Origin: Paraphaeosphaeria minitans
Taxonomy: Eukaryota; Ascomycota; Dothideomycetes; Pleosporales; Didymosphaeriaceae
NCBI GenBank assembly: GCA_015832175.1
Contig: WJXW01000004.1
Span: 2,790,001-2,854,000, forward strand
Length of the DNA stretch: 64,000 nt
Reading direction: 5' to 3'
A program made the translations under genes and the position numbers. The notes below the pieces were generated by a model. It was not told the DNA's origin, did no database searches, and saw nothing but the letters and a program-made list of their open reading frames with translations. Below, piece by piece: positions 56,924 to 64,000 of the stretch (its first letter is position 1; each line of letters starts with the position of its first letter).

Positions 56924-58528
56924 CTAAAGCGGCCAAGCCTCGTCCCCCTCAATCTCCTCCAGCGCCGGAGTGACGTCTCCTGTTCCTGGCAAGCTCAAAA
57001 TGCTCATCACCTCATCGCGGATACTATCGTCGCTGCTTGCAAATATGTGATCCATCCACAATACACTTTTGATCACACTGATTAGCTTGTCCCAATCTCG
57101 TATTCTCATTCCCCTCATCAAGACAGCAAGCATGAAGGCGAATTGACTCCGCTCTCGCGCGTCGCGCGTTTCGAGTGCGGCGAAATAGACGGTCCATACC
57201 AGCAGCGGTTTGAGCTCGCCCCAGTCAATCAAATAGCCGTGAAGTACAGGAATGAGATTTCGTGTGAGGGTGAAGGTCCACACGGGGCTTGCTCCTAGCC
57301 AGCGCCAGATGGGGGCCAGGAAAAGCATCGTCCCAATACGACAAATTTCCTCCATGATATTTCCAGCGTCGCTGCCATTATTTAGAGGCCTGATAGCGAG
57401 AAGGCGGACCATGGTAGGCTCCATCCAGCAGCCTGTTGTTTCTGCGAGATGCTTATCCTTCTCTGTGAAGCCGCGATCGAGCATGATGAGCTGATTGACA
57501 TCATCGAAGATGGTGACCCAATCCATGAGAGCTGGGAAGCGTTGCTTCCATCGAAGTGAGATGTTGTTGAACAGGCGAGGAGACCCGGGCGGAGATCGGG
57601 AGCTGGCTTGCCATCGCTCGGGTAATATCACAATGGAAGGGATATCTTGAGAGAAAGAGCCGACAAGATCTGCCCTGCAGAGAAAGTTGAGCAAGTTCAT
57701 TCAGCTGGCGCAAGTGTGCATAGAAAACTTACCATGAGATGGTGATGCGGAGGGATTCATCAGTGATGTTATCAACACCTCCCCTCATCCCAACCATGCT
57801 CGCCATGGCGTCACGATGGTGATCCCACCCTGCAAATTTGCCCAACACGTACTGTCCACAATAAGTACTGAAGCTCTAACATCACATCCACTTACATAAT
57901 AACACATGAAAGATCCCACCGCCCCGATCGTCTCATCGCTCGCATGGTGCTCCGGATCCTCCATCCGCTCCCTCATCGCACGGATAGCACGACTATGCAT
58001 GGACAGACTGAGCGAGTCGCTCTTCTGTACAAACGCTCCCGTCAATTCCTTGAGCTGGAACAGCCGCGCATTCGCGAGGACATTGTAGAAAGCCGCGACA
58101 CCGCTTAGCCCAACGGGCCACCAGGCCCCTCTCAGCTGTCGAGGATGCGCGCTATTTCCACGGAAAACTGCTATACGTCAATAGGCGTGGCCAGGATATT
58201 ACTGTCTTTTATTCTACGCGACCGCTGCACGTTATGACTTACTGGAAGCCACGAGTGCACGCGACGTCTCATCCAGATCGATGGGATAAAGCGCAAATGG
58301 GTCGACGTCTCCTCGGCCTAAGTGGTCGATTGCAGCAGGTCTTACCACTGGCTTACAGAACTTGAGCAAGGTCTCGTTCTTTGCAGGCTTGGTCTTGGGG
58401 TTGCGGCGTGCGCGGCCGACTTCGCTCATGGCCAAGCGGCGGATGCGAAGCTGGGTTTGCTCGTCTTTGAGCTCATCGGGATGCGAAAGATTGACGAAGT
58501 TGAAGCTGGGCTTTGCGGAACGGTCCAT
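56924..58528 (-). CDS. Fungal transcription-factor-like protein without zinc cluster
   Basis: Four exons: 58528-58243, 58170-57896, 57851-57733 and 57674-56924, with introns of 44-72 bp, giving about 476 residues. The first acceptor could also be three bases later. The N-terminus (F-V-N-L-S-H-P-D-E-L-K, then R-I-R-R-L-A-M-S-E-V-G-R-A-R-R) is typical of a widespread Pezizomycotina family related to the Fungal_trans_2 domain and often labelled tachykinin family protein. The middle carries A-G-W-D-H-H-R-D-A-M and M-R-G-G, also standard for it. There is no Zn2Cys6 motif, so direct DNA binding is doubtful. It may act as a co-regulator, and control of the neighbouring PKS is only a guess. Confidence 0.78.
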
Positions 58529-59935
58529 GATGATGACGATGATGATAGTAGCTCTCCTCTCACAATACGTATCTTCGGCCTGCGCTTCAGCATGTTACGA
58601 CACTGATATACTAGAATTTTTTCGCAGCAGAGCCTACACCTCTCGGTCTCTCCGTGGCGACTATTCACACGTCCTCAAGCAGGTGTGGTCCGGAAGAGAG
58701 CACTCCGCGTTCCCGAGACGTCACCGCCCCAAGCATGCCGCCAGAGCACGGGGAAGAGGAAGAGAAGGGGCAAATATGTGCAGCATACTCAATCAGAGTG
58801 CTACGGTGAAGGGTTGGTAATGAATTGCGGTAGGACGAGGCCGAAGGTGTGCGGTGTGGAAGGTTCCTGACTGACTAATTACTCCACTCCGCCCAGGACA
58901 GCGGTTTCCACCATCTTGGCGGCGATTGTAGATTCTTTGTAAGGTTATCATAATCAGTGGAAATCAACCTGGATTTTTAGCATATGCCAGCGGATTGTTA
59001 AGCCAAGATCGCATTCAACCCGGCCTTCATGATCCCACCCTGCCAAGCCCATATGTCGCGCTAATTTGCAACAGGCTAGCCCATTTCCCTCGCGTTCCCT
59101 TAAAAATTTCGCGACTTCACTTTCTTCCATCCTTCAACGCATTCATCAGACAGTTCAACCGCCTATCTCGCCATCTCTTTACGTTTTGTACTGAGCTACT
59201 AGAGTCTATACATTGGGCGGTTGCGATTCAGCAATGCGGAGAGAGACGATAACCGCTCCATTAGAGCTGGCCGCGCATTTTATCGGTTGCGCGGGCGGTG
59301 TCATAGGATCGGCACATTCTCGTTGACAGATGTGTTTTTTATATCGTTGCGCTTTGGGTTGCTGCATTGTAATTTGGCCTGTCTCTGCGCACGCTGTCCG
59401 TGAAGGCCGGAGCCCTTGGAGGCTGAAGCCTGCAGCCGTCGGGCAAATCATGCGGCGGAATTTATTCCATAGCGACCGTTCTGGTCGCAAGTTTTTGAGG
59501 ATGTGTACCGCCACAGGAACCTGCTATATGTGTGAGAACGTACACTGCGGACGTTAGTCCTATGTTGTCCCAGTGATGCCGCGGTCGGCGTATGTTGAAA
59601 TGTTCATGCCTCAAGGCCTGCATATGGTTTCTTCTCAACTTCACCAAGCACCAACGGATATAGGACATGGTCAAAGGAACATACCGCGACCACGTAAGTC
59701 CAGGGAGCACAACATGCACAAATGACAAGAATTGGTATATCTATCTCAACATGCCTGCCCAACCGCTCGTCCTATCTATGTTTTCTCTGCGCGCAATACG
59801 CACACGGCAACACATTACCCTTTGAGCCCGATCTCACCAAACGACATCACACAGCTGCTACATATGCTCGCTCTCCACGAAGTCGACTTGCGCATTACGC
59901 ATTCCAGGCCCTGGCGCTTCCGAACCTGCATCGCT
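58529..59935. other. Intergenic, no supported gene
   Basis: 1.4 kb between the transcription-factor-like gene start and the VPS1 stop. Frames at 58322-58820 are shadows of exon 1 of the neighbour; others lack support. It should contain the promoter of the minus-strand gene at 58528. Confidence 0.5.
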
Positions 59936-62346
59936 CTATTGCACCTGATTAACGATCTCGCTCGCCTTGCCCAACGACTCCACCATCTGCTGGCACTCCT
60001 TGCGCCGCCTAACAGTGTACTCAGACTCCTTCAGCAAATCATCAAGCTCCTCCGTCTTGTACATGTTCTCGAGCAGCTCGCGCTGCATCTCCTCCTTCGT
60101 CCACGAAACGAGGTTGAGCATGATGGCTTTAGGCACCATGTCGATCATGGTGCGGCGGACGATGTTGAAGTACGAGGTGATGAGAAGTTCTGATACATTA
60201 GTAAATGGTTCTAGGTCAGAAAGCGCGAGGAACGTACTGATAACCTCAACCTCCTGTACCTCCTTCTCACTCAGGGTACCGCTCGCCTTGAGCGTTGATG
60301 GCGGTGGCTCCATAGCTGCCATCTTCTTCTTGTTCTTGCTAGCGAAGAAGCTGCCGAAGAAACCACCGCCTTCGCCGCCATCTAGACCCAAGCTTGGGCT
60401 TGAGGCCCGCGGCGGTACTGCTGGAGGCAAAGGCTTCCCTGTCTTAGGGTCGACCTGTTGGGGCTTGCTTGCGTTGTGTCGCTCGTGTACGATTGCCATC
60501 GCGCGGGAGCCGTTGATAAAATCTGGGTGACCAGTGTTGATGTAGCACGACTCCATGGCGACGAGATCCTTTACGAGCTTGTTTGTGGGATCCATGGCCT
60601 TCTTAAAGAACATGACGACGACCTGATGAAGCTTCTCCTTGAGGCCTGGGTACCGCCTGAAAGTTGACTTGTTAAGAAGCTGGCTGAGGATGCGGATCAA
60701 TTCGTCGTAGACTAGGCTGACACACTTCAATGAGGGATCTTCCAAACGCTTGATCTGCTGCTTTACGATAAGCTCAAAAGCGGTAGTGCCAACGAAAAGC
60801 GCAGGTGAAGAACCGGACGAGTTATAGAGCACAGTGCGGATATCAACATCCTTGACCTGGTCAAAGGGATCCACAGCTTTCACACCGTTGGCGTACAGTT
60901 CGTGGTAGACGAAGGAGATACGAGCGCCACCGGAAAGCTCGGACGCTGAGAGCTCCTGGTTGTTGCCCTCGAGAACGCCGCGGTATTCGTTGCTGAACTC
61001 CGTGATCATGTTCAAGACGATGTTCGAGTTGTTGCCCAGTAGCGAATCGCCCAGTGACGCGAGTTCGGCGGAGTATTTCTGGAGAGAGGAGGAAATGCGC
61101 GCTTTGATATCGGGGAGTGTTTGCTTAATGTGCATCATGAGGATCTAGTCTTCGTTAGCTTTCTCTCGTAGTGGCAGATATCCAGCCAGATGCCTACCAA
61201 ATTGAGCTTGCGCGCCAAATACGGTGTACCGCAGTAGGCAGCCTTGTTCTTGTACGCCCGGTGGTTCTCAAAGAACTGCCGCTCGTGCTCCAGGGCAGAT
61301 GAAATCGCCTTCTTATTCTCGATATCCCTTTGCCCTCGATTTACGACAGGTACGTAGCCCAACCGCAGGGGAATGATGCGCCCAGCCAAAATATCCACAA
61401 CGTCGGTTCCGTCATCCATCAAGTCGACCTTTGTGAGCACGCCGATCGTTCGTTGACCTTCAGGATCCACTTCTCGCGCCAGCTTCAGACCGTCCGAGTT
61501 GGCCAAATCCGTGTTCGCTGCCGTGACAGCAAGTATAATGGCGTTGGGCTTGCTGATTTGCTTCAGCACCATTTCGCGGATTTGACGCTCAATATCGCGC
61601 GGCTGGTCGCCAACGGGAACCTTTGTAAGACCGGGCAAATCGACGAGCGTGAGCGTGAGAACATTTGGCGAGTATATCCTCAGGTTGATGGGCGCAGGAG
61701 AGATACCGGCATTGCGACCAGTCTTGGACTCGGTCTCGCGCACAATCTCGTCTCGTATTTTGTTGAAGTCGTGGAACTTCTGGCCGGGGATGTGTAGAAA
61801 CTCGCCCCACTCGTCGACGTTGGACTCTGCATCTGACGTCTTCATCTCCTCCTTGACGCCATTCGCCTGCTTCGACGATTGGCGGTTGATAAGCTGTAGA
61901 ATGAGCGGTCTCCGCGTGACGATACCGGTTCCTCGAGGAAGACTATGGCCTCTATTAGCTTGCTGCCCAACTTGTGCAGCCTAGTGCGCTGGAGCTCCTG
62001 TCACTCACAAGTCACGACCGACAATGTTCTCCAGCACCGAACTCTTTCCGCTCGACTGCGATCCTACGACGGCAATCTGGGGCAGATCTATGGGGTTTTG
62101 TACCTGCGACAGGCATCAGCTTGGTGCGCTCGTTATCGCGGCGGCGGGGTTGCGCTGGAGGGAACTTGGAGGCGTGACGTACCCCTACGGTGGTGAAGAC
62201 ATCCTGTAGCTTGTTCACCAACGTAATCAGAGTCGGGTCGTTGACGTTGATGCTGTGTAGCACTCGTTAGCTGCAGGTCCCGGGGGCCCTGGGGGTCTTC
62301 TCAAGCTCCACTATGGGGGAACGTACGCAGTTGGGTTGACCGACAT
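59936..62346 (-). CDS. VPS1: Dynamin-like GTPase Vps1
   Basis: Six exons: 62346-62327, 62252-62183, 62103-62009, 61942-61198, 61144-60238 and 60189-59936, giving 696 residues, the normal size for fungal Vps1. The GTPase domain has the P-loop G-S-Q-S-S-G-K-S-S at 44-52, D-L-P-G near 161 and T-K-V-D near 232. A middle/stalk domain follows. A low-complexity insert ([11 protein letters not shown] then K-N-K-K-K) stands where dynamins carry a PH domain. The C-terminal GTPase effector domain includes [12 protein letters not shown]. It acts in vacuolar protein sorting, endosome and Golgi traffic and peroxisome division. Exon 1 is only 20 bases; the reading M-S-V-N-P-T-A followed by [12 protein letters not shown] fits the family. 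Confidence 0.95.
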
Positions 62347-62870
62347 GCCGGCGACGGTTCTGTCTTGGTGAGGCCTCGAAGTACAAGTGGGTAGCGGGGA
62401 CTCTGCGAGTGCGCTGTGCTTTATATGGGCGCGTGGGAGGACTCGGCGTGGTTTGGTGTTTGAGAGATGCACACGCCCGCGCTTTGCGTATCGAGTGTGT
62501 CGTAGCTGCCAGTGCCTGACAAGGATACGCGGCGGCGCCACTGTGGCGCAGCAACCCCCTCGTCAGCCCCCACCGACTTCACATTCACTGGCTAGTCTGC
62601 GGCCTGGGGTTCGACTTCCACGGCCTGCACGCCTTGGTAATATTCACATACACCTTTTTGTGTGACTTTCATAGCGTTTCTCCAGCGAGCACAAAGCATG
62701 CGATGATTCAACACACAGGCGTGCAAATAGCACTGGACGCCCCCTTGTACGTCACACGGGCCCTTCATGTGCGAGCGTCGTCAGCCGAAATAGGCATCAA
62801 CATTTGTTCATGTACAGAGCTCAATCTATATCCACCATTTCGGGAAACACGCTATGCAATACACAAAACC
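62347..62870. other. Intergenic, VPS1 promoter
   Basis: 524 bp between the VMA1 stop and the VPS1 start, both on the minus strand. No gene is supported; short frames at 62387-62665 and 62634-62942 lack domains. Confidence 0.5.
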
Positions 62871-64000
62871 TTACTCGTCTGCAACCGACGCGAACTTCTC
62901 CGTCATCCGCTGCAGCAGATCCTCGTACTAGAACACAATTAGCGAGTCAGACGAGACGTAAATGCTTGTGCAACGTACCTTCTTCGTGATCTTCTCCTCG
63001 CCTTCGCTAGGCACCTCGAACTTCATGCTGCGCAGCTCGCTCTGCACGTCTGATGTGCTCTCGCGGATCTTGGCCCAAGCATGCCCCTGTGAAACCGCCT
63101 TCTGTGCCTCGTCGTGGAATGCCATCATGTTCTTCATCATCCATTCAGTCTTCCACAGCGGGCAGAACTGGTCGTAGTCTGAGTATCCGTTCTGCTGAAG
63201 GAAGTCTTCCTTGAGTAATGTCGCAACGTCCAGAGTGATCTTGTCTCCGTCACCCAGCGCAGATTTACCAACAAGTTGCACGACCTGGTCGAGATCCTCG
63301 GAGGTCGTCAGAAGCTCCTTGATGCGGTCGCGCAGACGCGGGAAGTCTGGGTTGTTCTTTGCGTAGTATTTGTCGAGCGGCGTCGTGTACTTGCTGTAAC
63401 TGAGACTAGTGTTGACGGAGGGAAAATGTTTTCTCTGAGCGAGCTTTTTGTCGAGACCCCAGAAGACTTGCACAATATTGAGCGTACTCGTAGTGACGGG
63501 ATCCGAGAAATCACCACCCGGAGGGCTGACGGCACCGACGATACTGACACTGCCGTGGCGCTCAGGACTGCCGAGCGAAGTGACGCGACCAGCACGCTCG
63601 TAGAAAGATGCCAGCTTGGCACCCAAGTAGGCAGGGAAACCTTGGTCAGCAGGCATTTCTCCGAGACGACCCGAAATTTCACGAAGAGCCTCAGCCCATC
63701 GCGAAGAAGAGTCAGCCATCATGGCAACGTCTTTCCCTTGGTCTCTGACTAAGATCGGGGTCGAACGTCAGTAAAGTGCCTTCAAATGCTGGGGAATAGG
63801 TCAAAAGTAGGTGTTTAAGCTTTAGCTTGTTACCAAAGTCTGAGATTCCCGGACGTTGGCGACATCAGAAACAATCACTTTGTAACCCATGCTTACTTAC
63901 AGTATTCGGCGACAGTAACTATAAGCGCGCGTACAAAGTCAGTGTGAGTTCAGACAAAGTGAGTTATACGAGGTATGTATGCCTGAGACATAGCACCTTC
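62871..64000 (-). CDS. VMA1: V-type H+-ATPase catalytic subunit A, C-terminal part (runs off window)
   Basis: Visible exons are 63918-63901, 63748-62979 and 62927-62871 (stop 62871-62873); the N-terminal two thirds lie beyond 64000. The readable text [29 protein letters not shown] is a hallmark of the catalytic A subunit, which hydrolyses ATP to drive proton pumping into vacuoles. The C-terminus ends K-F-A-S-V-A-D-E. The exon at 63901-63918 is only 18 bases and lies between introns of 152 bp and at least 82 bp. No intein is seen in this part. Confidence 0.95.

Overview
This window looks like a chromosome segment of a filamentous ascomycete, most likely a Dothideomycete of the Pleosporales type. 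The evidence is short 43-80 bp GT-AG introns, fungal families (highly reducing polyketide synthase, FSH1-type hydrolase, ABCB transporter, VPS1, VMA1), and a sharp split between an AT-rich, TpA-rich, ORF-free repeat block and a GC-balanced gene block. The species cannot be named from sequence alone.

Positions 1 to about 23,300 are a graveyard of retrotransposons degraded by repeat-induced point mutation (RIP); no ORF of 60 codons survives. It holds one complete Ty1/copia element (1945-9187, LTRs of 195 bp, target duplication ACTCC) lying in an older unclassified repeat with several tandem repeats. It also holds two nested Gypsy chromoviruses of the same family: a younger copy (14837-21499, target duplication CTCTT) sits inside a truncated older copy (11101-14836 plus 21505-23069). 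Catalytic motifs are still readable but show RIP-type G-to-A and C-to-T changes.

From 23.3 kb the composition changes abruptly. An AT-hook protein gene borders the block (23550-25223). Next is a DapA/KDG-aldolase-type gene cut in two by a full-length, un-RIPed Tad1-like LINE (26858-32871, 12-bp target duplication). Remnants and a small hairpin-bearing insertion follow (33.1-34.6 kb).

A candidate secondary-metabolite cluster spans 36.0-53.5 kb, perhaps to 58.5 kb. It contains a secreted serine beta-lactamase-like protein (-), a full ABCB exporter (13 exons, -), an FSH1/LovG-type hydrolase (-), and a divergently transcribed highly reducing PKS (9 exons, +). Possible further members are a short-chain dehydrogenase (-) and a fungal transcription-factor-like protein (-). 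The plausible logic is that the PKS builds a reduced chain, the hydrolase releases it and the ABC pump exports it. As given, the PKS is frameshifted by a 35-bp tandem duplication just before the KR domain, and the dehydrogenase has an in-frame TAA just before its YxxxK site. The pathway therefore looks recently broken unless these are assembly errors.

The right end is housekeeping: VPS1 dynamin-like GTPase (59936-62346, -) and the 3' part of VMA1, the V-ATPase subunit A (62871 to the edge, -). Exon boundaries were worked out by hand from GT/AG sites, phase and family motifs; summed coding lengths are multiples of three for every complete gene.
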